From positions 1 through 64,000 of the forward strand of contig NZ_JAKNCJ010000009.1 in NCBI RefSeq assembly GCF_023509525.1: a stretch of DNA of 64,000 nucleotides, written 5' to 3'. The notes beneath the pieces were generated by a model. It did not search any database and was not told the DNA's origin. It worked only from the letters and a program-made list of their open reading frames with translations. The translations under genes were made by a program, and so were the position numbers. Below are positions 18,093 to 25,004 of this stretch, piece by piece; position 1 is the stretch's first letter, and each line of letters starts with the position of its first letter. The stretch comes from Brachybacterium equifaecis (GTDB lineage Bacteria; Actinomycetota; Actinomycetes; Actinomycetales; Dermabacteraceae).

Positions 18093-18827
18093 TTAGCCCT
18101 CGTACTGCGCGAAGATCGCGGCGGTCACCGCGGTCGCCTCCGGGGCCTGCTGGTCGCGGGAGCGCTGCACGACCCAGGGCTCGCCGCGCTCGAAGGTCGC
18201 GTCGATCTCGTCGGGCGTCAGCAGCTCCGAGCCGTCCTCGCAGCGGTACCAGCTGAACTGGCCGCCGAAGTGCTGGTCGTGGTCATGGGTGATCGGCGCG
18301 CAGTTCACGCCGTCCGGCAGCGCGACATACAGGGGGATCGCCTCGCCCTCGCGCGGGGAGACGTCGGTCCCGGCGGCGAGAGCGGGCGAGCGGAAGCGGA
18401 TGGCCTTCTTCGCGAGCGGATCGACGATGCAGGTGACGGTGTCATCCGGGCCGTCGATCGCGCAGGCCATGGTGTCCGCCGCGGTCGGCCCGCACATGAC
18501 GTGCTGCCGGTCGCCCGTGAGCGTGAACGGGGAGACCACGGCGCTGACCGCGCACAGGTCCTCGCTGCGCTCCTCCACGCTCCAGGTCGAGTCCACCCAG
18601 ATCGTGGTCAGGGCGGTGCCTCCGGAGGACTGGGGGTCCTCGCTGGCGGTCTCGGTCGAGGGCGACGCCGAGGGTGTCGCGCGCGGAGCGCCCGACGATG
18701 TCGCGGCCGCGGGGCTGCTCGCCGGGTCGGTGGCGGGCGGACCGGAACCGGCTGTCGTCGTGCCGACGCAGGCGGTGAGGGACAGAAGGGCCAGGGGCAG
18801 GGCGATCAAGCGCAGCATGTGCCGCAT
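18093..18827 (-). CDS. Cysteine-rich lipoprotein, copy 3 of a tandem triplet (function unknown)
   Basis: 244 residues. Lipobox LLSLTACVGT followed by a long Ser/Thr/Pro/Ala linker (about residues 22-68), a typical cell-wall spacer absent from copies 1 and 2. The core repeats the family pattern: WSVEERSEDLCA, VMCGP, MACAIDG, VTCIVD, IRFRSPALAAG, NCAP, SWYRCEDGSELL and DATFERGEPWVVQR. The start at ATG 18827 is supported by GGAGGAACC; the frame is open further upstream without a ribosome-binding site. It is the first of the three lipoprotein genes, 103 bp downstream of the PPK2 kinase gene. Confidence 0.75.
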   Translation of the reverse strand: MRHMLRLIALPLALLSLTACVGTTTAGSGPPATDPASSPAAATSSGAPRATPSASPSTETASEDPQSSGGTALTTIWVDSTWSVEERSEDLCAVSAVVSPFTLTGDRQHVMCGPTAADTMACAIDGPDDTVTCIVDPLAKKAIRFRSPALAAGTDVSPREGEAIPLYVALPDGVNCAPITHDHDQHFGGQFSWYRCEDGSELLTPDEIDATFERGEPWVVQRSRDQQAPEATAVTAAIFAQYEG

Positions 18828-18930
18828 GGTTCCTCCAGGGGCGGTCGAGCGCGGGGCCGACGAGCGGCTGACTGCGGCCAGGATAGGGCGATTCGGGCGC
18901 TCTCGGAAGGGCCCGCGAGCCCGTCGGCCC

Positions 18931-19806
18931 TCACGCCCCGCGCTTCGCCTTCGAGGGCTTCCTCTTCGAGGGCTTCTCGAGCTTCGCGGCGACGTCCTCC
19001 GCATAGACGAACTCGGAGCGGTCGGGGCGCTCGTACCCGGTGTCCTTCTCCGCCGGACGCTTCGGGATCGTGATCGAGGGCTCCTCGACGTAGGTCCACG
19101 GGATGCGGGTGAGGATGTCGTGGATGACGTTGATGCGGGAGCGCTTCTTGTCCTCGCTCTCGATCGTCACCCAGCGGGCGCCCGGGAGGTCGGTCGCGGC
19201 GAACATCGTGTCCTTCGCGCGGGAGTAGTCCTCCCAGCGGGTGATCGACTGGACGTCCATCGGGGAGAGCTTCCAGCGGCGCATCGGATCCTCTGCGCGC
19301 GAGCGGAAGCGGGCCTCCTGCTCCTCGTCGGACACGGAGAACCAGTACTTGATCAGGCGGATCCCGTCCTCCACGAGCATCCGCTCGAAATCCGGGGCCT
19401 GCCGCAGGAAGCGGTGGTACTCGGTATCCGTGCAGAAGCCCATCACGCGCTCCACCCCTGCGCGGTTGTACCAGGAGCGGTCGAGGATGACGATCTCGCC
19501 TGCGGCCGGAAGGTGGGGCACGTAGCGCTGGAAGTACCACTGCGTCTTCTCGCGCTCCGTCGGCGCGGGCAGGGCGACGATGCGGGCGTGGCGCGGATTC
19601 AGGTACTGGGTGATGCGCTTGATCGCGCTGCCCTTGCCCGCGGCGTCGCGCCCCTCGAAGATCAGGAGCACCCGCTCCCCGGACTCGATCACCCACTGCT
19701 GCATGGCGACGAGCTCGGCCTGCAGGCGCTCGAGCTCCTTCTCGTAGGCGGCCTTGTCGAGCTTCTTGGGGCTGCCGTTCTTGACTTCGTTGTCGTGCGT
19801 GGACAT
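18931..19806 (-). CDS. ppk2: PPK2-family polyphosphate kinase
   Basis: 291 residues. Walker A FEGRDAAGKGSAIK (near residue 50), Walker B region VILDRSWYNRAGVERVMGF and the PPK2 lid motif with RRWKLSPMD. PPK2 enzymes use polyphosphate to phosphorylate nucleoside di- or monophosphates, or run in reverse. The single-domain length fits class I (NDP-phosphorylating) PPK2. The C-terminal tail is rich in Lys/Arg (KPSKRKPSKAKRGA). The in-frame extension to 19914 has no homology and the ATG at 19806 gives the usual N-terminus, though its ribosome-binding site is weak. It heads a minus-strand run leading into the lipoprotein triplet; a functional link is not evident. Confidence 0.88.
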   Translation of the reverse strand: MSTHDNEVKNGSPKKLDKAAYEKELERLQAELVAMQQWVIESGERVLLIFEGRDAAGKGSAIKRITQYLNPRHARIVALPAPTEREKTQWYFQRYVPHLPAAGEIVILDRSWYNRAGVERVMGFCTDTEYHRFLRQAPDFERMLVEDGIRLIKYWFSVSDEEQEARFRSRAEDPMRRWKLSPMDVQSITRWEDYSRAKDTMFAATDLPGARWVTIESEDKKRSRINVIHDILTRIPWTYVEEPSITIPKRPAEKDTGYERPDRSEFVYAEDVAAKLEKPSKRKPSKAKRGA

Positions 19807-19912
19807 GGGGGCAGGGTATGCCGGGCGGGGCGGGGTGGGGAGGGGCTTTGGTCCTGAGGGGGGCGGATGTAACGCCTGGCGTGGACGACGGAAGTCGTTG
19901 GAGAATCTCCCC

Positions 19913-20044
19913 ATGACAGATCGGTCGGGAGCAGCGAGGCCGAAAGCCCGCAGCCGCGCGGGCGCGCGCCGTCGATCGATCAGGCCGGAGGAGGTGGTGA
20001 TCGTTGACTACCACTGGCAGGATCGCGCCGATCCACCCGGGTGA
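19913..20044 (+). pseudogene. Possible HigB toxin C-terminal remnant
   Basis: A 43-codon frame whose middle reads RPEEVVIVDYH. HigB/RelE toxins of HigBA modules end in a very similar stretch finishing in VDYH just before higA. Here VDYH (20003-20014) is followed by Trp instead of a stop, and the rest of the toxin (about 80 residues) is missing. The match is short, so this is a moderate inference. The antitoxin TTG start lies within the VDYH codons in another frame. Confidence 0.4.
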
Positions 20045-20306
20045 AATCCTCATGGAGGATTTCATCGAGGGGTTCGAGATCACGCAGAACAAGCTCGCCG
20101 TCTCCATCGGCGTGCCCCCTCGCAGGATCAATGAGATCGTGCACGGGAAGCGTGGGATCTCTGCGGATACGGCGCTGCGGTTGGCGCAGTACTTCGGGAC
20201 CTCGGCAGAGTTCTGGGTCAACCTGCAGAGCCGCTATGAACTGGACCGTGCAGAGGATTCCGCAGGGGAGCAGATCGCAGAGATCGTGCCCCTCGCCGTG
20301 GCGTGA
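20004..20306 (+). CDS. higA: HigA-family addiction-module antitoxin (apparently orphan)
   Basis: 100 residues, XRE-type HTH of the HigA family: IHPGEILMEDFIEGF, ITQNKLAVSIGVPPRRINEIVHGKRGI and TALRLAQYFGTSAEFWVNLQ. HigA binds its own promoter and neutralises HigB, an mRNA interferase. I accept a TTG start at 20004 because AGGAGGTGG lies about six bases upstream and the product then has the normal HigA N-terminus. An intact higB should lie immediately upstream, but only a possible tail remains. It may now act only as a DNA-binding regulator or be decaying. Confidence 0.85.
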   Translation: MTTTGRIAPIHPGEILMEDFIEGFEITQNKLAVSIGVPPRRINEIVHGKRGISADTALRLAQYFGTSAEFWVNLQSRYELDRAEDSAGEQIAEIVPLAVA

Positions 20307-20330
20307 CCAGCAGGGAACTGTCGGTCGCGG

Positions 20331-20846
20331 TCAGTCTGCGAGACGCTGCAGCATGAGGCAGTCCTGCCACTGGCCGGCGATCCGCAGGTATTGCGGGGCG
20401 AGCCCGTAGACCGTGAAGCCGCAGCGGGCGAGCACCCGCAGCGAGGCGATGTTCGCCGGCAGCGCTTCTGCCTGGACGCGGTGCAGGTCCAGTTCATCGA
20501 ACGCGTGCTGGACCGCTTCCTCGAGTGCCTGGGTCGCGAAGCCGTGGCCACTTGCGGGCTCGGCGAGCCAGTAGCCCACCGCGCACGACTGCAACGCCCC
20601 GCGCACGATCCCGCTGAGGGTGATCTGCCCGGCGACCCGGCCCTCGTCATCGAGGATCACGAACGCGGCGCACTGGCCGCTGGCCTGCGCCTCCAGCAGT
20701 CCGGTGATCACGGCGGACTGCCCCGCGGCCGTGTAGTGCTCATCGGAGCGGAGGGGCTCCCACGGAGCGAGGAACGCGCGATTGCTCTGCTGGAGATCGG
20801 CGAGAGCGGGGGCGTCGGCGAGGGCGATCGTGCGGATGCGGGGCAT
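20331..20846 (-). CDS. GNAT-family N-acetyltransferase (RimJ/RimL type)
   Basis: 171 residues. GNAT fold: N-terminal LQQSNRAFLAPWEPLR, typical of the RimJ/RimL branch; beta-strand CAVGYWLAEPASGHGFATQALEEAV with the acetyl-CoA pyrophosphate-binding loop; then HRVQAEALPANIASLRVLARCGF. RimJ/RimL-like enzymes acetylate N-termini of ribosomal proteins or other amines using acetyl-CoA. The exact substrate cannot be deduced. ATG 20846 is the natural start; the upstream in-frame extension reads through the intergenic region and lacks homology. Its 3' end is 24 bp from the convergent higA. Confidence 0.82.
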   Translation of the reverse strand: MPRIRTIALADAPALADLQQSNRAFLAPWEPLRSDEHYTAAGQSAVITGLLEAQASGQCAAFVILDDEGRVAGQITLSGIVRGALQSCAVGYWLAEPASGHGFATQALEEAVQHAFDELDLHRVQAEALPANIASLRVLARCGFTVYGLAPQYLRIAGQWQDCLMLQRLAD

Positions 20847-20905
20847 GGGCGGGAGTGTGGCACACGGCGAGCACTCCCTGCCCCGATCCGCCCCGGCCCT
20901 CACCC

Positions 20906-21541
20906 TCAGCCCACCGGCTGCATCTCGCTCTCCACGACCCACTTGTGGTTCGTCATCGTCATGCCGTCCGCATCGACATCGACCATGTAGACGGTCTCCT
21001 GGGTGGAGCTGTCGATCGTGGCGGTCGCGCCCTTCATCCCGGGCATGTGCTCGGCGAGCAGGACGACCTCGGTGCCGTCGGGCAGGGGAGCGGCGCCGGG
21101 GTTCTCGAGCTCCTCGTGGACGACCCACTTTTGGTCCGTGACCGGGGCGCCGCCGTCGGTCGGGGTGTAGGAGACGGCGTAGGTCGTCGTCGTGAAGGCG
21201 CCGGTGATGGTGGCCTCCGCGCCCTTCATGCCGGGCATGTGGTCGGCGGTCAGGACGACCTCCGTGCCGACGGGGTAGGTCGGATCGGCCGCCTCGGCGA
21301 TGCCCTCGGGGGCCGGCCCGCCAGCCATCGCATGGCCGGCGTGAGCGCCGCCATGGTCGGAGCCGTGGCCGGATGTCCCGTCGGACCCCGCGCCGGAGCC
21401 GCTGTCGGAGGCCTGGCCGTGCGCACTGCCGTGGTCCATGCCCGGCATCGCGTCATCTTCGCCGCTCGTGCAGCCGGCGAGAACGGCGAGGCCGCCGGCG
21501 AGGATCGCGGCCCGACGGGTGAGCTGGGGGAGAGTGTGCAT
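20906..21541 (-). CDS. YdhK/DUF1541-family lipoprotein, probably copper-responsive
   Basis: 211 residues. Signal peptide with lipobox LAVLAGCTSG, a His/Met/Gly/Ser-rich linker (MPGMDHGSAHG and several HG motifs, residues ~30-75), then two copies of the DUF1541 unit, each with a HMPGMKGAxATI motif followed by a Tyr/Val strand and KWVVHEELE or KWVVESEMQ. His and Met richness fits an extracytoplasmic metal-binding protein. A CsoR-like operator (21583-21599) lies 42 bp upstream of the start, which suggests copper induction. The biochemical role of YdhK proteins is not established. Confidence 0.82.
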   Translation of the reverse strand: MHTLPQLTRRAAILAGGLAVLAGCTSGEDDAMPGMDHGSAHGQASDSGSGAGSDGTSGHGSDHGGAHAGHAMAGGPAPEGIAEAADPTYPVGTEVVLTADHMPGMKGAEATITGAFTTTTYAVSYTPTDGGAPVTDQKWVVHEELENPGAAPLPDGTEVVLLAEHMPGMKGATATIDSSTQETVYMVDVDADGMTMTNHKWVVESEMQPVG

Positions 21542-21582
21542 GATCTGTCCTCTCAGGGGCAGGGGTGGTATCCCTCGAGACT

Positions 21583-21599
21583 ATACCCCTATGGGGTAT
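21583..21599. promoter_or_regulatory. CsoR-like copper operator
   Basis: ATACCCCTATGGGGTAT: perfect 7-bp arms ATACCCC/GGGGTAT around a 3-bp centre. This GC-box inverted repeat flanked by AT matches known CsoR Cu(I)-repressor operators. It sits 42 bp upstream of the YdhK-type lipoprotein gene. Confidence 0.75.
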
Positions 21600-21768
21600 T
21601 CGTCAGCCCCTGCGGGCCGCACCGCACCGCGTGCAGGGCGCGCGGTGCGGCGCAGCCCGCATTGCTCGTGTGCGCGGGCGGGACTAGAGTTATAGTTGCA
21701 TCTTCAATCAATGTCGGGACGTCTTCCCGCCCCCGGGCGCGGCACGCCGCGACCTGCCAGGAGGCCCC

Positions 21769-22743
21769 ATGAGCACCCAGCCCGCCACCCCCGCCACCCC
21801 CGCCGCGACGGGCGCCGAGCCCGGCCCGGCCACCCCCACGAGCGAGCTCCACCTGCACCCGGCGACCTCCATGGACGCCGTGACCCTGCGCGTCGGCGAT
21901 CTCGCGCTCATGAGCTCGTACTACGAGAATGCGCTCGCTTTGGTGCCCCTGGAGGAGCGCAGCCGCGGCACCGAGGTGCACCGCGTGCTCGGGCGGAACG
22001 GCGTGCCGATGGTGCGGCTCGTCGGCACCCCGAACCTCCCGCGCTGGAACCAGCGCGACGCGGGGCTGTTCCACACCGCCTTCCTCTTCGAGGACAAGGC
22101 GAGCCTGTCGGCGACACTCGCGCGCGCCGCGCAGGATCCGCGGGGCACGTATGTCGGCTCCGGCGATCATCTCGTCTCCGAGGCCTTCTACTTCACCGAT
22201 CCCGAGGGGAACGGCATCGAGCTGTACGTCGACCGGCCCCGCTCGCAGTGGACGTACAACGCGGCCGGCGAGGTCGAGATGACGACCCTGTTCCTCGACC
22301 CCAACGCCTACCTCCAGGACCACCTCACCGAGGCCGCCCTGACCGCCGGGCCTGCGCTCGCCGGGAAGATCGGCCACGTGCACCTGCAGGTCGGCGACAT
22401 CCCCACCGCCCGCGCGTTCTACGTCGATGCCTTGGGCTTCGAGACCACCGTCGGCTCGCATCCCTCGGCCCTGTTCGCCTCCGCCGGTGGTTACCACCAC
22501 CACGTCGCGATGAACACCTGGAACAGCGCCGGCGCCGGTCCGCGCGCCGCGACCCTCGGCCTCGGCGACGTCGCGATCACTGTCCCGCAGCGCGAGGAGC
22601 TCGACGCCCTCGTCGCCCGCCTGCGCGCCCGCGGCATCCCGTTCGCCGACGAGGGCCAGCGCGTGGTCGTCACCGACCCGTGGGGCACGCAGGTCAGCCT
22701 CGCCGTGCCGGGGACGACGACGGAGGAGCTGCTCGCGCGGTGA
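21769..22743 (+). CDS. VOC-family ring-cleaving dioxygenase/glyoxalase-like protein (CatE/MhqO type)
   Basis: 324 residues with two vicinal-oxygen-chelate modules: first about 35-160 (VTLRVGDLALMSSYYENALAL, LFHTAFLFED, YFTDPEGNGIELYVDRP), second about 195-315 (GHVHLQVGDIPTARAFYVDALGF, HHHVAMNTW, VVVTDPWG). The two-module layout and motif order are those of CatE/MhqO-like catechol 2,3-dioxygenases, in which Fe(II) is held by two His and one Glu. They degrade catechols or help against quinone stress. The start is firm: AGGAGGCCCC before ATG. An AT-rich stretch around 21690-21712 precedes it and probably holds its promoter. Confidence 0.83.
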   Translation: MSTQPATPATPAATGAEPGPATPTSELHLHPATSMDAVTLRVGDLALMSSYYENALALVPLEERSRGTEVHRVLGRNGVPMVRLVGTPNLPRWNQRDAGLFHTAFLFEDKASLSATLARAAQDPRGTYVGSGDHLVSEAFYFTDPEGNGIELYVDRPRSQWTYNAAGEVEMTTLFLDPNAYLQDHLTEAALTAGPALAGKIGHVHLQVGDIPTARAFYVDALGFETTVGSHPSALFASAGGYHHHVAMNTWNSAGAGPRAATLGLGDVAITVPQREELDALVARLRARGIPFADEGQRVVVTDPWGTQVSLAVPGTTTEELLAR

Positions 22744-22961
22744 CGGGGCGGGCGGGACCCCACCTCTCCCGGGGTGCCCGAGACGCCTGCGATAAGGACC
22801 GTCGGGGCGAAGTTGCTCACCGTTGCCCGTCGGTGCTTGGCGTGGACACCGTGACGCGGGTATGGTTCCCGCATAAACACCGGGCCCTCTCCCGACAACT
22901 GGTTCGCGCCGACCGTCGTGCATGGCCCGGTTTTTTCTGCCCTACGTGTCACACTCGCCGG

Positions 22962-23936
22962 ATGAGGTACTCCAAGCCGCATCTCGGCTACGAGCAGCAG
23001 GCCTCCCTCCTCGACGCGCGAGGCCTCGACGTGGGTTGTCGAGACCAGGCCGTGGAGACCCTGAAGCGCATCGGCTACTACCGACTGTCTGCCTACACCT
23101 TCCCCCTTCGGAAGCTGGATCCGGAGGACAAGGACGGCAAGCTCAGGCTCGACGAGTTCCGCGATGGAGCCTGTCTTCGCGACGCTGTCGCCCTTCATGA
23201 CTCGGACCACCGCTTGCGCAAGGCGCTCCTCGGAGGGCTGCAGGAGCTCGAAGTCGGGCTCAGGACGCGCCTCGCCTATGGTCTCGGCAAGAGGGATCCC
23301 TTCGGGCACGTCAACCAGGTCGGGCTCGACTCGATCAGGTGCGCTCGCGTCGACTCTCGGCCTGGGGCGCGCGCTGCTACGTTCCATGCCTCATGGATCG
23401 TGGAGTACCAGAAGCTCCAGAAGCAAGCCGGCAGGGAGCCGTACGTCCAGCACTTCGTCTCGCGATATGAGGGGGAGTTCCCCATCTGGGTCGCCGCGGA
23501 GTTCCTGACCATGGGCAGCCTCGTGAGCCTGTACGACCTCCTCGAGCCGAACCTGAGCCGAGATATCGCGCAGCGGCTGAAGGTCAGCAATCAGAACGTC
23601 CTCTACGGCTGGCTGCGCGCGCTGAATACGCTCCGCAATCACTGTGCCCACACAGCGCGCATCTGGAACCGGACGTTCGTCTTCGAACCGGACAAGATCA
23701 ACGTCCGCATGGTCGAGCCCTCCCTTCATCACCTCGTGGATGTCGATCGGCGCAAGCTCTACTTCCTGGCGACAGTGCTCGCCTACCTGCTGCAGACGAT
23801 CCATCCGGATTCGCGGTTCCGCAACGACTTCGTGACGGCGATGAAGAAGCACCCATCCGTCTTGGGGCTCACACCCCAGAGCGCGATGGGGTTCGTCCCC
23901 GACTGGGAGAAGCTGGAGATCTGGAGGATCTCTTGA
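22962..23936 (+). CDS. Abi family protein (Abi_2; AbiD/F-like, HEPN-type)
   Basis: 324 residues. Hallmarks of the Abi_2 family: HLGYEQQASLLDARGL, LKRIGYYRLSAYTFPLR near the N-terminus, FVSRYEGEFPIWVAAEFLTMGSLVSLYDLL in the middle and LRNHCAHTARIWNR near residue 224. The last contains R-x4-H, the HEPN RNase motif. Family members abort phage infection, presumably by RNA cleavage. ATG 22962 precedes a normal N-terminus; there is no ribosome-binding site, so the mRNA may be leaderless. It stands alone, with no modification or helicase partner. Composition is more AT-rich than its neighbours, consistent with transfer. Confidence 0.83.
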   Translation: MRYSKPHLGYEQQASLLDARGLDVGCRDQAVETLKRIGYYRLSAYTFPLRKLDPEDKDGKLRLDEFRDGACLRDAVALHDSDHRLRKALLGGLQELEVGLRTRLAYGLGKRDPFGHVNQVGLDSIRCARVDSRPGARAATFHASWIVEYQKLQKQAGREPYVQHFVSRYEGEFPIWVAAEFLTMGSLVSLYDLLEPNLSRDIAQRLKVSNQNVLYGWLRALNTLRNHCAHTARIWNRTFVFEPDKINVRMVEPSLHHLVDVDRRKLYFLATVLAYLLQTIHPDSRFRNDFVTAMKKHPSVLGLTPQSAMGFVPDWEKLEIWRIS

Positions 23937-24033
23937 GCGGAGCGGTGCAGAGGTCGCCGTGGCCCGCACTCCATCATGGATGGGTGCGCTGGGGTGCCGA
24001 TTTCTTGTGGAGGCGGAAGATAGGAGGAGCGCG

Positions 24034-24876
24034 ATGTGGGACGGCTCAGACGTGAGAAGCGCGGTGCGTCGGGCTCTCGAGGGGGCAGGTGACCGCACGC
24101 CGCTGCGAGACGTGGAGGTGTGCGAGGTCGGCACGGGATCCCTGGTCCTCCTCACGCCGCGCACCGCGGTGCGCGTGGCTCGTGATCGCCAGCGCGGCCC
24201 GGAGATCGAACGCGCTCAGCGCCTCGTCGACTCCCTCCTCGACCTGCCCTTCGCAGTGCCCCATTCGACCGGGCCGACCGCCACCGCCGGCGGAGCGACA
24301 GCCATCCCCACGATGAGACTGAGCGGCGAGCCCCATCCGCCCCGCAGTGGAGACCCCGGACCCCTCCGGGAACTGCTGGATGCTGTGCACGGCGTGGAGC
24401 TGGGCCCCTCCTGTCCCGACCTCGCGCAGAGGCATGCCTTCATGGGCGGGGACGGCTGGGAGCGTGTCCTGCGCGATCGCGTCGTCCCGCTCCTGCAGGA
24501 GGATCTGCGCGGGGAGGCCCGGGCGCGGATCGACGCCTACGCATCGCTCGCCCCCGTCGACCTCTGCTTCGGGCACGGAGACCTCGCCGGCACGAACGTC
24601 CTCTGGAGCGGCGGAGCGGTCAGCGGCGTCCTCGACTGGGACCTTGCCACGCTGGAGGACCCCGAGGAGGACCTCGCCTCGCTCGCATGGTGGCACGGCT
24701 GGAACGTGATCGATGCGATCGCGCCAGGCAGGACCCCCGGCCGCGCGGAGACGTACCGGGACCTCTTCCCCCTCCAGATGATCGCCTTCCACGTGCTGCA
24801 CGATGGCGATGAGGCCGGGCTCGCGCGTCTGCTCGAGCGCACGGCACCACTCCTCCAGCAGCGCACCGTCTGCTGA
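24034..24876 (+). CDS. Aminoglycoside phosphotransferase (APH)-family kinase
   Basis: 280 residues. Protein-kinase-like APH fold with the Brenner motif FGHGDLAGTNVLW (near residue 181) and the Mg-binding LDWDLATLEDPEEDL. The N-terminal nucleotide-binding strands (EVGTGSLVLLTPRTAVRVA) are short. APH-family proteins phosphorylate small molecules such as aminoglycosides, macrolides, homoserine or choline; nothing here indicates a resistance substrate. The start was chosen at ATG 24034, which follows GGAGGAGCGCG; the frame opens at 23959 but the extra residues have no homology. It follows the abi gene by about 97 bp on the same strand. Confidence 0.75.
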   Translation: MWDGSDVRSAVRRALEGAGDRTPLRDVEVCEVGTGSLVLLTPRTAVRVARDRQRGPEIERAQRLVDSLLDLPFAVPHSTGPTATAGGATAIPTMRLSGEPHPPRSGDPGPLRELLDAVHGVELGPSCPDLAQRHAFMGGDGWERVLRDRVVPLLQEDLRGEARARIDAYASLAPVDLCFGHGDLAGTNVLWSGGAVSGVLDWDLATLEDPEEDLASLAWWHGWNVIDAIAPGRTPGRAETYRDLFPLQMIAFHVLHDGDEAGLARLLERTAPLLQQRTVC

Positions 24877-24921
24877 GGCAGATCGTGCAGCCGGGGAACT
24901 GGCGCGACGCGAGGCGGGAAT

Positions 24922-24973
24922 GCGGCCCAGCCCGGTACCTTTCGCTGCGATGAAAGGTACCCAGGCGGGCCGA
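24922..24973. repeat. Palindromic repeat family A, copy 1
   Basis: Inverted repeat with arms containing GGTACCTTTC and GAAAGGTACC around an 8-base loop, flanked by GCGGCCC / GGGCCG. It lies between the convergent APH-type and CotH-like genes and may serve as a terminator or 3'-end element. Related copies are at 26758, 28872 and 39169. Confidence 0.7.
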
Positions 24974-25004
24974 AACGCGGGCGGCGCAGGCGTTGCTCCG
25001 TGGG

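Noticed and set aside
21690-21712. A MarR/CatR-type operator in the AT-rich stretch before the VOC dioxygenase gene
   Set aside because: The candidate TTGCATCTTCAA pairs at only four of six positions, too weak to call; no regulator gene is adjacent.
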